Assembly (NCBI GenBank): GCA_027575805.1
Contig: JANBPU010000146.1
Span: 1 to 41,981 of the forward strand
Direction of reading: 5' to 3'
Origin: Mycoemilia scoparia
Lineage: Eukaryota; Kickxellomycota; Kickxellomycetes; Kickxellales; Kickxellaceae
Length of the DNA: 41,981 nucleotides
A model generated the notes under the pieces. It made no database searches. It worked only from the letters and a program-made list of their open reading frames with translations, and was not told the DNA's origin. Below, in pieces: positions 1 through 10,898 of the stretch (the stretch's first letter is position 1; the number at the start of each line of letters is the position of its first letter). A program made the translations under genes and the position numbers.

Positions 1-239
1 CTGAGGATCTGGTTAGTTCGTTTTTGGGACTTTATACCACAGGATCTGCATCTGGAATTGGCAGCCTGGGATCATCAACGTCTACTGGGATTGGCAATAG
101 CTCGTTGGAAATGGAATCATTTATTGACAGGTTTTTGGAGAAAAGAAAGCGATACCACCATTTGACTGCATTGACCCTTGCTGTAGAGAATGCCGAGAGA
201 AAGGGAGAGCTCGAAGGCGCACCATTAAGCTCATACTAG
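1..239 (+). CDS. C-terminal end of a VPS37-like ESCRT-I subunit (5' truncated)
   Basis: The frame is open from the window edge (first whole codon at position 3) to TAG at 237-239, so only the last 78 residues are present. They read EDLVSSFL, then a Gly/Ser-rich spacer, then a charged helix with FIDRFLEKRKRYHH. This resembles the end of the Mod(r) domain of VPS37, where a short 'xLxxxFL' helix precedes a 'FxxxFxxxRxxYH' helix. VPS37 is a subunit of ESCRT-I, which sorts ubiquitinated membrane cargo into multivesicular endosomes. The Gly/Ser spacer between the helices is longer than I would expect. The assignment rests on a short stretch, so another coiled-coil protein is possible. The stop is followed at once by an AT-rich 3' region. 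Confidence 0.45.
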   Translation, partial: EDLVSSFLGLYTTGSASGIGSLGSSTSTGIGNSSLEMESFIDRFLEKRKRYHHLTALTLAVENAERKGELEGAPLSSY

Positions 240-683
240 ATTTGTTTTTAGTAGCTCCTTTACTGATCATTATTATTATTATTATTATTATTATTGTTAT
301 TATGTACTAATAGAAATGCCTGTTTCCAGAATCACGAAGCATAGAACTCCACAGCTCTAAACAAAAAATTCTAATATATTAAGCTTTATCTTTATTAGTT
401 CATAAATCCTTGCGAAAAAAATAATTTAATGCTATATTTTGAAATTGAACTAGTTACATGAAACAACAATCACAGCAAACTAAACTCAATAAATCATCTT
501 TTGAAAAAGATTTTGATAAATGGAAATGAAAAAGCTCTCAGAGAAAGTAAAAGACACACAAGATAAGACAAGACAAGAGACACATAAAGAACAAAGTCTA
601 AAAATGATGGTAAAAACGATTAGTTTACATGCACATAGTGGTGATGGAGATTGTGGTGGTATTGTTATAATGTATTAACATAA
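240..683. other. Convergent intergenic region with an (ATT)n microsatellite
   Basis: About 440 bp between the stop of the VPS37-like gene and the stop of SNF5 on the other strand. It holds an (ATT)n tract at about 268-295 and otherwise AT-rich DNA expected to contain the two 3' UTRs. I see no gene or RNA in it. Confidence 0.6.
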
Positions 684-3600
684 TTAATGATGCTGTATAG
701 ATGAAACAACCATTGAAGAATTTAGAGAAGAGTCCAAAGATCCTGTACCACCATCGCCTTTGCCATCAAGTGGTCGCAACTTCTTTTTCTCCTTGTAATA
801 TTCATAACACTCATCACAGAGTGAATGGTTGCCATCTGGTCCTTTACAAACAGCAGTGGTTGATACTGTTCGGTTACTACAATGGCCACAGGCCCATTTT
901 TCATTGATCTCTTCGAGGATCTTGGCATCGAGGTCGGTTAGTAGTGTTCGCCCATCTCCCCCATCTGCTTCTCGCAGTGCTCGTTCTAGATTGCTTGGTC
1001 GTCCACGTGGTCGACTTAGACGGTATTGGAAGTTGGGTAGACCTGGAATTGAATAACTTGAATCAGCTCCGCCACCGCCAGCAGCGCCGCCACCCCCTGA
1101 TCTAGTAGAAATTCCATTAAGTCCTCCACTAAGACCGCCAGCCTCTTGGGCGGCAGCGCTGGACGATCGTGGTCTATAGTATGGCGATGCTGGATTATTA
1201 AATCCAGTGATGGTTTTGGAATAAGCGCCAGGACCAATTCTATAAGGATTTAGCGCACTATTTGCACTGACCAAATTGATTCGATATCCATCATGATGTC
1301 CCGAAACATATACAGAACTATTACTATTATTAGCGTTAGCGCCACCATTGGCCGATGATGCCAATGTCGAATTAAGTAAAGATCCATTAGTAGTCGAAGG
1401 AGGCAACGATGAATAGGCACCAGACATTCCACTACTATAACTCATCATAGTCCTTTGTATATACGTCTCCAACAGATGCTGACCTTCACCAGGCAATCCT
1501 CTAAGATCGAGCAGGTCACGGATATTATCATCACACAGAGGAGCGACAAATCTTGGCAAGAATGACCGAGATGTACGATGTGGATCTTTATCAGGAACTT
1601 GAGGAGCAGATGCCGCGCCTCTTCTATGACTTCTTCCTTGACGTCTCTTTCTCCGTGCCTCACGTTCAGCATCACGCTCAACCCTCTCAAGATCAATTTC
1701 TGAAAGCCTCATGATGAGTGGCTGGAAATCGAATACTCTGTCATCAGGTCTCCTGGCATTTTCAACTGGCATCAAAACACCATTTGTATCTCCTTCAGGT
1801 GTTATAAACCCATTCATGAACCATGTCTTGGTATAGGCATATATTTGTTCTCTAATTGAATGGGCAATAGCAGTCACGAATTCACCACCTAATCCATAGT
1901 CAGCACATAGCGAGGCAGCAAACATTTCGGGCTGATTACCACCAGCTAAACCATACCCATCATCTTGACTATCTTTGTCATCTTTGGTTAAGAATGGAAG
2001 CAAATCCCATTCAACCTGGTCACGCAAAATTAATTCTCCGACCATGATATCGACTTTAACAATGATTCTCGCTTCACTATATCCAGCAGTCAATGTTGAT
2101 GCCATGTTTTCATTCCACTGATGTGCGGCATAGTCGTCCAGTTGTTCTTTTATAGAAGCGGCTATCTGAGGTGCCAGCTCTTTGGGTAACCGCATGTCAC
2201 TACAAAGAGTTCTAGCAAATACCTCGGGGGTTATGACCTGTTCATTAAGATTCCACGTAAATGTGTCTTTAAACCTAACATAACCGCCGTTAACAGCTGC
2301 CAAACCACCATCATCTCCCAGCATCTGTTGAGATGACTGGAATGAATTTTGTTGGGATTGTTGTGAAGATGGTTGTTGAATTTGCTCTTCAATATCCAAT
2401 CTAATAGGAACCAAAATCTCGTCCTGATCCGCTTGGTCTCGAACTTTTTTTCTTGGAAATACCATCATTTTGTGTTTGCGTTTAGATGGTAAGATTATCT
2501 CAACGTGAGCGTTCAGTCCATCAGCCAGCAATGGAGCAGCAGCAGCAGCAGCAGCACCTCCTCCTCCTCCCCCGTGTCTATTTATCATTGGTGATGAAAT
2601 CTTTTTGCCCGCAACTGCCCCTAAGTAGTTATTATATGGAGATCCTCCGCCATTTGGTAAATATCCTGATGATGTTAGGCGCAGGAGTTCAGGTGGCCTT
2701 GCCGTATCGCCATTACCAAACCCACGATATCCTCGACCCCATGGAAAACGATTACCATTTCTAAAGTTACTTTGTGGCTGTCTCCATTTTTCAAACCACC
2801 CCTCTTGGAACTGACTATGTTCTTTCATGGTGTTTTTGTACTCTTCTTCGCGTTTACGATATATATCGATTTCTCGTAACCTCCATGCATTCTTTTTGTT
2901 GATTTCTTGGGTTTGGCGGTTTAGTTCGGCCTTTTCTGCTTCGTTCAAAGGCTCTTCAGTAATTTCGGGTTCCACCACCACCCTTGGCTGTATTGTTGCT
3001 GGTGTAGACCCTGGTTCGGTTTTTATTGTCACTTCTCCGGATGTTCCTACTGTTGCTGATGATGATGATACTGGAACACCAGGTCCTTTCCCAATTGGTA
3101 TAGTGTTGATATTAACATTATTTGTTGCTAAAGATGATGCATTATCAAATGTTGTTGTGGTTGTGGATGCTACATGCTGGCTTGACTTGGGTAGTGGTGT
3201 GCTTGATACTCCCGCCACCACCGTTGCCGTCGATGCTGCTGAAGACGAAGATGGTGCAATAGCCACTGCTGTACCAGAGGAAGATATGGCACTTGGGATG
3301 TTTGTTGTAAGATCTCCTACAGATGAAGATGATGTTTGAGCCTGTAAATTGGGCTTGGTAGGAGTTTCGTGAGGTATTTGCTGCTGAACACCTGCGTTTG
3401 TTTCGGTTTTGATTGGATGCTGCTGTTGCTGTTGCATTTGACTCGCTGCCATAGATGCTTGAGCAGAAATTGCCACCCTGCTGGCCTGCTGTTGCAATTG
3501 CAACTGTTGTTGTTGCACGGGTTGCATACCAGCAAGACTTTGTGGCATTGAGGCAGCTGGCATATTTGGACGCATGGGTTGTTGCATGGTTATGCCCTGT

Positions 3601-5327
3601 TGCTGTTGCTGCTGTTGGGCCATTTGTTGCTGTTGTTGACTCATTCTATTGAAATACTGTTGCTGTTGCTGCTGGTAAATTTGTTGAAGTCTTGCTCTAC
3701 CCTCAGGGGTTGCTTGCATAGCCATAATCATATCGCGCGTTGCAGGTGGAACATTTGCCATGAATGGAAAGTTGACTGGAGGCTGGCCATTATTCTGAAC
3801 ACCAGGCCTAATGTTAACTCCGCCATTATTCTGTTGCTGTTGTTGCTGTTGCTGTGGGGCTGCTGATGATGCAGGAGGACTGAATTGCGCTCGAGCACTG
3901 TTGGGACTGGTTATCTGTGGTGAATTTTGATTGAACTGTGGTGAACTCATCCTTGGTGGAGGTGAAGCCATGGATGGGTTGGCAGTAGGCAGGCTGGGAC
4001 CAGCTGCAGGCCTTTGTCCCATCGAACCTTGCATCATCTGTTGCTGCTGTTGTTGTTGCTGTTGCTGCTGCTGCTGCTGCCTTTGGGATGCCATCATTTG
4101 GAACTTTTGCATCAGCTGGATTTGGGTATTTCTAAAGACTTGCTGATAAACCACCATCCGTCGTTGCTGATCCAAACCGGGAGCACTATTTGCAGCATTC
4201 ATGGCTGCCTGGGCTGCTTGCTGATTAATAAACTCTATAACGTTTTGGTTAAATTGCATATTCGGTCGTTGAGTATTTTGCATGGGCATCCCTGGGATCG
4301 GCATGTTTGGTCGTTGCCCTGGCGGCCTCATTTGCCCTTGGAGCATTTGTTGGTTTTGCATCTGCTGGAGTAACTGCTGTTGCTGTTGCATCTGTGCTTG
4401 ACTCTGCGGTGTTGGCTGGGCGTGCTGTTGTTGCTGTTGTGGTAGTTGCTGAGACACCATGGATTCTTGCATATTACCCATACTGATATTTGGCATTGAA
4501 GCATTTAAACCACCAGCCATACTAACACCGCTGACCATGTTTTGGGCTTGCATGTTTAACTCAGGAATCAATCCAGCCTGCTGCTGCTGCTGAGGAGTTT
4601 GCACTTGTAGCTGTGGCTGTATCTGCTGACTTGTGCTAACATTTTGCTGAGCCTGGGCTTGTTGTGGTTTGGTCTCTGATTGAGATTGTGCAGCCAAGGT
4701 CTTTGCTGCAGCAGATTTCTTGTTCGATTTTTTTGGTGTGGTCTTGGGCTTTGGCGATTTCATTCGTTTTGGGTTTGATGAACCGTCCCCCGATGCCACT
4801 GGTGTAATAGCAGGCAATATTTGCGACATCTGTGGCCTAACTGGGAAACCAGCACTAGTTGCTAGGGCTGATTGGGCGCCCTGACTACTCGCCCGCAAAG
4901 TAGCTGCACTTATCTGAGCCGCTGTTGGCTCTGACTTTGCTCCTGTTCCTGCTGCTGCCGATGATATTAAGTCATTAAACTGTGATGTTTGTATTGACAG
5001 GTTGTCAGTGCCATTTTGTATTTTAATGCTATCTAGGCTTGTTTGCGCTGCCGAGGCGGCCTTGAGCAAAGCAGCGGAGTCTAGGCCTGAGGAAAATCCT
5101 CCACCACCGCCGCCAAGAGTGTCATTTAACAACCCAGTGTGTCTCTGGCTATTTTCTTGTAAAAGTGCCTCGTCAAATGCGTTGGTAGAGGTGGTAAATG
5201 CGTTGTCCAAGGACCCGAATGCATTCGAATTGTCATCAAGAAAGGACGAAGCGTCAGGAAGATTGAAATCGTCTCCCCCAAACAAGGACTCTGGGTTAAA
5301 GTCCAAATCGAGTGGATTGTCGTCCAT
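684..5327 (-). CDS. SNF5: SWI/SNF chromatin-remodelling subunit SNF5 with C-terminal GATA-like zinc finger
   Basis: A single 1547-codon exon. The N-terminal 900 residues are low-complexity: an acidic start (MDDNPLDLDF), many polyglutamine runs (longest near residues 416-431) and Ser/Thr-rich stretches, as in yeast Snf5. The SNF5/INI1 domain spans about residues 970-1260, beginning EILVPIRLDIEEQ and containing the two repeats (FKDTFTWNLNE with PEVFARTLCSD; VEWDLLPF with PEMFAASLCADY). Near the C-terminus (1478-1519) is a GATA-type finger, C-x2-C at 1480/1483 and C-x2-C at 1504/1507, a combination known in fungal SNF5 proteins. SNF5 is a core SWI/SNF subunit that contacts the nucleosome and activators in the nucleus. 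The protein is much longer than the roughly 900 residues of yeast Snf5, mostly because of the Q-rich region. Its paralogue Sfh1 (RSC) is the main alternative, but the long Q-rich N-terminus favours SNF5. Confidence 0.93.
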   Translation of the reverse strand: MDDNPLDLDFNPESLFGGDDFNLPDASSFLDDNSNAFGSLDNAFTTSTNAFDEALLQENSQRHTGLLNDTLGGGGGGFSSGLDSAALLKAASAAQTSLDSIKIQNGTDNLSIQTSQFNDLISSAAAGTGAKSEPTAAQISAATLRASSQGAQSALATSAGFPVRPQMSQILPAITPVASGDGSSNPKRMKSPKPKTTPKKSNKKSAAAKTLAAQSQSETKPQQAQAQQNVSTSQQIQPQLQVQTPQQQQQAGLIPELNMQAQNMVSGVSMAGGLNASMPNISMGNMQESMVSQQLPQQQQQHAQPTPQSQAQMQQQQQLLQQMQNQQMLQGQMRPPGQRPNMPIPGMPMQNTQRPNMQFNQNVIEFINQQAAQAAMNAANSAPGLDQQRRMVVYQQVFRNTQIQLMQKFQMMASQRQQQQQQQQQQQQQQMMQGSMGQRPAAGPSLPTANPSMASPPPRMSSPQFNQNSPQITSPNSARAQFSPPASSAAPQQQQQQQQNNGGVNIRPGVQNNGQPPVNFPFMANVPPATRDMIMAMQATPEGRARLQQIYQQQQQQYFNRMSQQQQQMAQQQQQQQGITMQQPMRPNMPAASMPQSLAGMQPVQQQQLQLQQQASRVAISAQASMAASQMQQQQQHPIKTETNAGVQQQIPHETPTKPNLQAQTSSSSVGDLTTNIPSAISSSGTAVAIAPSSSSAASTATVVAGVSSTPLPKSSQHVASTTTTTFDNASSLATNNVNINTIPIGKGPGVPVSSSSATVGTSGEVTIKTEPGSTPATIQPRVVVEPEITEEPLNEAEKAELNRQTQEINKKNAWRLREIDIYRKREEEYKNTMKEHSQFQEGWFEKWRQPQSNFRNGNRFPWGRGYRGFGNGDTARPPELLRLTSSGYLPNGGGSPYNNYLGAVAGKKISSPMINRHGGGGGGAAAAAAAPLLADGLNAHVEIILPSKRKHKMMVFPRKKVRDQADQDEILVPIRLDIEEQIQQPSSQQSQQNSFQSSQQMLGDDGGLAAVNGGYVRFKDTFTWNLNEQVITPEVFARTLCSDMRLPKELAPQIAASIKEQLDDYAAHQWNENMASTLTAGYSEARIIVKVDIMVGELILRDQVEWDLLPFLTKDDKDSQDDGYGLAGGNQPEMFAASLCADYGLGGEFVTAIAHSIREQIYAYTKTWFMNGFITPEGDTNGVLMPVENARRPDDRVFDFQPLIMRLSEIDLERVERDAEREARRKRRQGRSHRRGAASAPQVPDKDPHRTSRSFLPRFVAPLCDDNIRDLLDLRGLPGEGQHLLETYIQRTMMSYSSGMSGAYSSLPPSTTNGSLLNSTLASSANGGANANNSNSSVYVSGHHDGYRINLVSANSALNPYRIGPGAYSKTITGFNNPASPYYRPRSSSAAAQEAGGLSGGLNGISTRSGGGGAAGGGGADSSYSIPGLPNFQYRLSRPRGRPSNLERALREADGGDGRTLLTDLDAKILEEINEKWACGHCSNRTVSTTAVCKGPDGNHSLCDECYEYYKEKKKLRPLDGKGDGGTGSLDSSLNSSMVVSSIQHH

Positions 5328-5939
5328 GGACTTTTTTGTAGGAAAATATAAAGTTAAAAAAAGCGGGGGTAAAAAACCAAATTTAGAGCGGCCAAACTAG
5401 TAGTAGTATAGTAATATTAAACGGGATTTTGCTAGTAGTAGGGAAAAGGGTTAAAGACCACTAATCTTTTCTTGCTAAACCGCGACGCGTCCAAAGAGTC
5501 TCTCCCCTCTGTCTCAACATAGCAGCAGCAGCCTTTCCTGAATCTCTCTCTCTCTGTGTGTGTATACTCTCAACTATAAGTATGTGCTGATCATAAGCCA
5601 ATGACAATCAGATCAGATCACCAGGTGTTATTTTTAGCCAGAACTATGGTTGATATCAAACAGACATATTTGTAATTTGAGCTTTAGTCCTTTAAAAATG
5701 GGTCATAGCCAAGAGATAAGAAAAGGTACACAGCGCCAACAACTATAGTTAAATAAAGTCGGTCGGTCTGCTATTCATAAAACAAAAACTGGAATAGAAA
5801 TAACTTGACAAGGTGCATTAACCCAAAATGGTATGATACAGAAACATGGTAATTTTATCCGAACATTTGTCCAGAATATTGCCGAAACACAACGACAATC
5901 CAAAAAGGAATTTAATGAAACTGACTATATAATAAAGCT
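5328..5939. other. SNF5 upstream region
   Basis: About 610 bp between the SNF5 start codon and the stop of the next minus-strand gene. It should hold the SNF5 5' UTR and promoter. There is a CT-rich/TG-rich stretch at about 5543-5565. I see no convincing TATA box, RNA gene or additional ORF. Confidence 0.5.
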
Positions 5940-7338
5940 TTAAACAGTGTGATGCTTTGCTGATGCTGCACTTGCCCTCCTTCTCCAACTTGAAACTTTT
6001 TCCCAGCGCTTCTGGATTAACCTGTTACGTTTTTCAATTATTGGCTTCCTATGTGCCCGGACTCTCTTTGTCTACACAAAATGAAAAGCGTTCACAACCA
6101 AAAGAAAACAACAAGTTAAATAGCGCCCAATTTATCTCCCATGTCCATTGCTTCTAAATAATAAAGGTACTATGTGATTATAAATGAACTACCTCTTCTC
6201 TAAGCCGCGCCAATTCTCTGAGTTGCTGCTTTCGGACATCCTCGTCCTGAGATAGTTGGTAGTACCCAACACCTTTGCTCCTAGTATCCATTGTCTGGTC
6301 GTAATGACTGAATTCATTTGTTGATTGTGAAAGAGAGGCCATTGCCTCGCGCTCCCAAGCCTGCCGCTCAAGCTCTCGTGCCATATCGTCTGAAAGCAGA
6401 CGACCCTTATAATCATCATCGCTATCATTATCATAATGGCTTCTGTCTCCAGAGCTTGGAGGAACAAAATTATGAACCTCGCTTTTTCTTACTACTCTAT
6501 TTCTCCCGAACTCATCGACTATTTCAATCCACGTATTACCCTAAAGCCGTTGTTGTTTTGAAAAAGGGAGTGATGGGTTAAGACCATTGTGAATGTAGAC
6601 CACACCTTGTATCATTACCAATTAAATAACTTGTATAATACATACTTGATTATTGTCTTTGCTTTCATCACTATCAGATTCCTACAAGAAAACACAGAGG
6701 TTGACTAACTAATATTCAAATAGAGGTTACTTTTTAACATACAATGGATGGAAACTAACGCCACTCACCGATTCAGATACCTGATGCCAGCTTTTTACTT
6801 GAAAGTCAACTGAGCTCTGTTCCACAATTTCCTTAAATGCATCTGGATTTCGAACCATCTTGCCATAAATTCGTGATTTTTGCTCCAAAGCTCTCCTACT
6901 CTGTTCTAACGTCTTTTCACCAGATCCACCAGTTTCCAAGTCTCGCGCCCCACGTTCTTCTACACCCTTGTTCTTTTTAAGCCATGCATTTTCATGCTAA
7001 CAGAATAATACATATACGCGTATTTCAAGTATAGTATTGGGTTGGCATTTTATAAAGGAGTAACTATATACAAGCATGAATGAAGCTTTACCTTGTTTTT
7101 TGGTTGATTTCTAGACCCGGACTTGTCTGTACTATCTGGGTCTTTATTTTTTGATTCCAACTTTGCTTTCTCAAGCTCTGTTCTCAACCCCAATGCCTAC
7201 ACACATTATGAGTACAACCACCATATATTAATCACAATTTTCCAAGCTATCAAAAATGTGTATATCCATTTCGACTACTCTCAAGTAAACATCATTTTAA
7301 CCTACAGCCGCAGCACCAACTGCTAATTTCTTTGGCAT
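5940..7338 (-). CDS. CCDC174 homologue (six exons)
   Basis: Hand-joined exons on the minus strand: 7306-7338, 7092-7196, 6769-6996, 6646-6681, 6193-6540 and 5940-6071, giving 293 residues. All five introns have GT/AG ends and all are phase 0. The diagnostic match is GVGYYQLSQDEDVR followed by LRELARLREE in exon 5, the signature of coiled-coil domain-containing protein 174, a nuclear protein linked to the exon-junction complex and spliceosome in animals. The N-terminus (LRTELEKAKLESK), the charged coiled-coil character, the acidic DSDDDYKGRLLSDD stretch and the basic C-terminus (IIEKRNRLIQKR) fit the family. The last exon is the least certain: reading through at 6192 would end the protein with VVHL. 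The gene is head-to-head with NSA2, 639 bp apart. Confidence 0.78.
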
Positions 7339-7977
7339 ATTCAGAGCAAAAATATATAATCACCAAAGGTATTGATATCAAGTCATAAACATTTACAACA
7401 TCAACAAGTAAAAGGAGCTGCCTATGGTATACACATGGACAAAATATATATCATTTGTTTTATGGGTAGGTAGAATACAGTTTTATTTTCTTTAGAGTAG
7501 GGGGGGAGAGGTGTTGACCTAAAAAGGCCTCCAAAAATTGTAGCAATTTTAATATATCCAAGACAGCAACGGGTTGGCTCAGTAAACCTTCACTGCCTAA
7601 CCCATCCCTCTCTGGACACGAACGTAAAGAAAGCCAAAACAATTTACAGTTGATTTTCTCGAGTTGTGGTCTGTGGAGCTGAATCAAAAAAATTATGGCA
7701 AAACTTTTTTCTCTTCTTCCACAATTATAATAGCGTGTCATTTCCAGAGCTTCAACTATCAAAATAGCAAGAGAGCAATTCTGTGGACTTGATCAGTGCT
7801 TAATTTGGCGATCTATAAAAAAGGCCAAAGATCAGTACAGAGATATTTTTTGATACTAGCAAAAAGGAAAGTTTGGGCCTTTTTCAATAATAGCACACAA
7901 AAGTCTGTCTGGCCGAGTCAAACCCAGTTGCCTGCTTTATTTAACTCCCTCCTTAGACATATTTTATACTGTTCATA
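7339..7977. other. Divergent promoter region, CCDC174 homologue / NSA2
   Basis: 640 bp between two head-to-head start codons. A 100-residue minus-strand frame (7460-7762) starts in it but has no recognisable domain or coding bias, so I treat the region as a shared promoter and 5' UTRs. Two tRNA A-box-like strings (around 7572 and 7911) lack a B box and a cloverleaf. Confidence 0.55.
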
Positions 7978-8940
7978 ATGGTAAGTATTAGAGCAAACAC
8001 ATGGATAACTCTTCAAGTCTGATATATACGCATACACGCATATGTTCAAAGACTAGATACGTTTAATACGTTTGTTGCATTCAAAATTTTCACAGTAAAT
8101 GGAATTGTACTAATTCTCTGCCCAAATTATCAAACACTCAATTCCATGACAACAATATAGCCTCAGAACGAATATATCGAGGAATCGATCAAACGCCATG
8201 GTCGGCGTATGGACCACGATGAACGCAAGCGTAAAAGAGAGGCTCGCGAGGTTCATAAACAAGCAGCCTTCGCCCAAAAGGTCCATGGTCTAAAGGCCAA
8301 GATGTACAACAAGAAACGCCGCAACGAAAAGATCCAGATGAAGAAGACCATAAAGATGCACGACGAGAAGGATGCCAAACAAAAGACCACCGATGCTGTT
8401 CCCGATGGCGCCGTTCCCGCCTACCTTCTTGATCGTGAGGGCGAGCAAAAGGCCAAGGTTCTTAGCAATATGATTAAACAGAAGCGAAAGGAAAAGGCCG
8501 GAAAGTGGTCTGTGCCCCTACCAAAGGTGCGTGGAATTGCTGAGGATGAAATGTTCAAGGTTGTAAAGACAGGTAAAGCAAAAACCAAGTCGTGGAAACG
8601 GTTGGTTACAAAGGCTACATTTGTCGGGGAAGGGTTTACACGCAAACCACCAAAGTATGAACGCTTCATTAGACCCATGGCTTTGCGTTATAAGAAAGCT
8701 AATGTCACGCATCCCGAGCTGAAGGCTACTTTCCAATTGCCTATTATATCGGTCAAAAAGAACCCTCAGAGTCCAGCATATACGCAATTGGGTGTATTGA
8801 CCAAGGGAACGATTATTGAGGTTAATGTTAGTGAGCTTGGCTTGGTTACTACTAGTGGCAAAGTTGTGTGGGGTAAATATGCCCAGATTACCAATAATCC
8901 GGAAAACGATGGCTGTATCAATGCCGTTCTTTTGGTATAA
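7978..8940 (+). CDS. NSA2: Ribosome biogenesis protein NSA2 (ATG-only first exon)
   Basis: Exon 1 is just the ATG (7978-7980); a 180-bp intron (gtaagt...caatatag, 7981-8160) follows; exon 2 is 8161-8940. The spliced product is 260 residues, the usual NSA2 length, and begins [20 protein letters not shown], which is the near-invariant family N-terminus. Starting at the first ATG inside exon 2 (8209) would lose 17 conserved residues. The basic N-terminal part ([23 protein letters not shown]) and the C-terminal beta-rich eS8-like part ([27 protein letters not shown]) are complete. NSA2 is a nucleolar assembly factor of pre-60S ribosomes required for 27S pre-rRNA processing. It belongs functionally with uL2 immediately downstream, also a 60S factor. 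Confidence 0.96.
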
Positions 8941-10011
8941 AACGAAAGAGAGCACATTTGCTATTATATTTTATTAAAACCATTTATACATTTTTATACA
9001 TGCTTTTATACGAATATCTCATCTCCACTACTTTCAACTTCCTCCTTTTCTTGTAATATCAAAATCCAATATAAAATCCATGCACAATAATGGAGTAAAT
9101 TCCAATGCATCTTTATCAGTCGTATTTTAAAAGTTGCTATAAAAGCCATCTTTTTCTATTATATATCTTTGTTTATTTATGCTGGTGTGTATGTATATAC
9201 GAGTGTGTCTACTTTGAACGGATATTTATCACTGATTTATACGCTACAAATTTCAAGTTAGATGTGAAATTTACCATAGATGAACGGTTCAAAAACTAGT
9301 ATACTTGAGCTCTTTTGTTTCAGTGATCACCACGATGTAAGTTGATCAAATCAAGCATCATCTCCGGACAAGCCAAATTTAGCTGTATTAGTGGCAAATA
9401 ATGATAGAGCACTGTGAACGGCAATATGCCCCTACATATTCAACATAGCAAAGTTGCAACACACAGAGGCATGCAAGTCAAAACATGTAGGTGGCGATGA
9501 ATCCAGATCTCCCTCCTTTTCATCATCCAAGTACCTAAACGAGGTAAGCTAAATAAAAGCATCCACACACACACACATGAATCCTAGAAGTTATATCAAG
9601 CCATCACCACCACCACTACTATCATCGCATCCACGGTGTATTTATAAAATGAGCTTTCACTATCCACCGCTTAAGCTTAAAAAGTGGATGTGCATGTTCA
9701 AAGCGTCAACATTTTCGGAACCATTTTGAATGTATGTGTATGCGGTAGCATATATGAATGTCGGGTTAGAATGTGTCGGTTCTAAAAGACATTCCGTGTA
9801 GTGGTGAGGGTGGGAGACTGAGTATTTGAATCAGAGCTAAAATTTAAATTATCGTGGTGGTGGTGGTGGTGTCATTCAATGACATTATTACTTAGAATTC
9901 ATGGATTCCTATGCTATAAATTGATACATACAAGGATTTTAAACGATTTCAAGAAAATAATTAAGACTAACAATTAATTGCAAATCATTAAATAGGTTGG
10001 AATAATTTACA
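8941..10011. other. NSA2 3' region and uL2/RPL8 promoter
   Basis: 1.07 kb, AT-rich in its first part, with short simple repeats: CAC runs near 9566 and GGT runs near 9852. I looked for C/D-box snoRNA motifs and tRNA promoters, because such genes often sit near ribosomal genes, and found no convincing pair. A 64-codon frame at 9105-9299 shows no coding character. Confidence 0.45.
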
Positions 10012-10898
10012 ATGGGTCGCGTCATTCGTTCACAAAGGAAGGGTGCTGGTTCCGTCTTCACCGCTGTTACCCACCACCGCAAGGGAGCCGCCAAGCTCCG
10101 CACTCTTGATTTCGCCGAGCGCGAGGGATACATTCGCGGTATCGTAAAGGAGATCATCCACGACCCCGGCCGTGGTGCTCCTCTTGCTAAGGTTCAGTTC
10201 CGTGACCCATACCGTTACAAGACCCGCACTGAGACTTTCATTGCCACCGAGGGTCTTTACACTGGCCAGTTTGTTTTCTGCGGTAAGAAGGCTACTCTTA
10301 CTGTCGGTAACACTCTTCCCATCGGAGAGATGCCCGAAGGTACCATCATTTCTTCTATCGAAGAGAAGCCCGGTGACCGTGGATCTCTTGCTCGTACCTC
10401 TGGTAACTACGGTACCATCATTGGCCACCAGCCCGATGATGGCATCACCCGTGTCAAGCTCCCCTCCGGTACCAAGAAGGTCCTCAAGTCTACCTGCCGT
10501 GCTACCATCGGTATTGTTGCTGGTGGTGGTCGTATTGACAAGCCATTGCTCAAGGCTGGTCGTGCCTTCCACAAATACAAGGCTAAGCGTCACTCATGGC
10601 CCAAGACTCGTGGTGTTGCTATGAACCCCGTTGACCATCCCCACGGTACGCTATCCTACTACTATTATGTCTATTTTTATTGTGCTAGCACTGTATTGTT
10701 ATATGTATGAGTTGTGATTGATTGTGGCCTTACCCTAACCTCTCTATCTAATTTTCTATTATTATAGGTGGTGGTAACCATCAGCACATTGGTCACGCTT
10801 CCACCATCGCCCGCTCTGCCGTTCCAGGTCAGAAGGTCGGTCTTATTGCTGCTCGTCGTACTGGTCTCCTCCGTGGTTCCAAGAAGGTCAGCGATTAA
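10012..10898 (+). CDS. RPL8: 60S ribosomal protein uL2 (L8 of animals, L2 of yeast)
   Basis: Exon 1 is 10012-10645 and exon 2 is 10768-10898, with a 122-bp intron (gtacgc...attatag) in phase 1. The join restores [15 protein letters not shown], the strictly conserved uL2 loop that reaches the peptidyl-transferase region and contains the histidine needed for activity. The product is 254 residues, the normal eukaryotic length, starting [16 protein letters not shown]. Codon use is strongly biased to C- and T-ending codons, as expected for a very highly expressed gene and unlike most neighbours. Reading on without splicing adds a nonsense tail ([11 protein letters not shown]) typical of translated intron. 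uL2 is a large-subunit rRNA-binding protein needed for subunit joining. Confidence 0.98.

Noticed and set aside
2827..4373. Plus-strand frames rich in Leu, Val or Cys opposite SNF5
   Set aside because: They are antisense readings of the glutamine and serine tracts; homopolymeric Leu/Cys runs are the direct complement of CAG/CAA repeats.
7460..7762. 100-codon minus-strand frame between the CCDC174 homologue and NSA2
   Set aside because: It lies in a divergent promoter, has no recognisable features, and its composition is that of intergenic DNA.
7565..7930. tRNA A-box-like strings (GGCTCAGTAAACC near 7575 and TGGCCGAGTC near 7911)
   Set aside because: No matching B box, no acceptor or anticodon stem pairing within tRNA length.
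10030..10593. 187-codon minus-strand frame opposite RPL8
   Set aside because: A shadow of a highly codon-biased ribosomal protein gene; no independent evidence.
7981..10767. Possible snoRNAs in the introns of NSA2 and RPL8
   Set aside because: Introns of ribosomal genes were read for C/D and H/ACA boxes; no paired RTGATGA and CTGA boxes or ACA-tailed hairpins could be made out.
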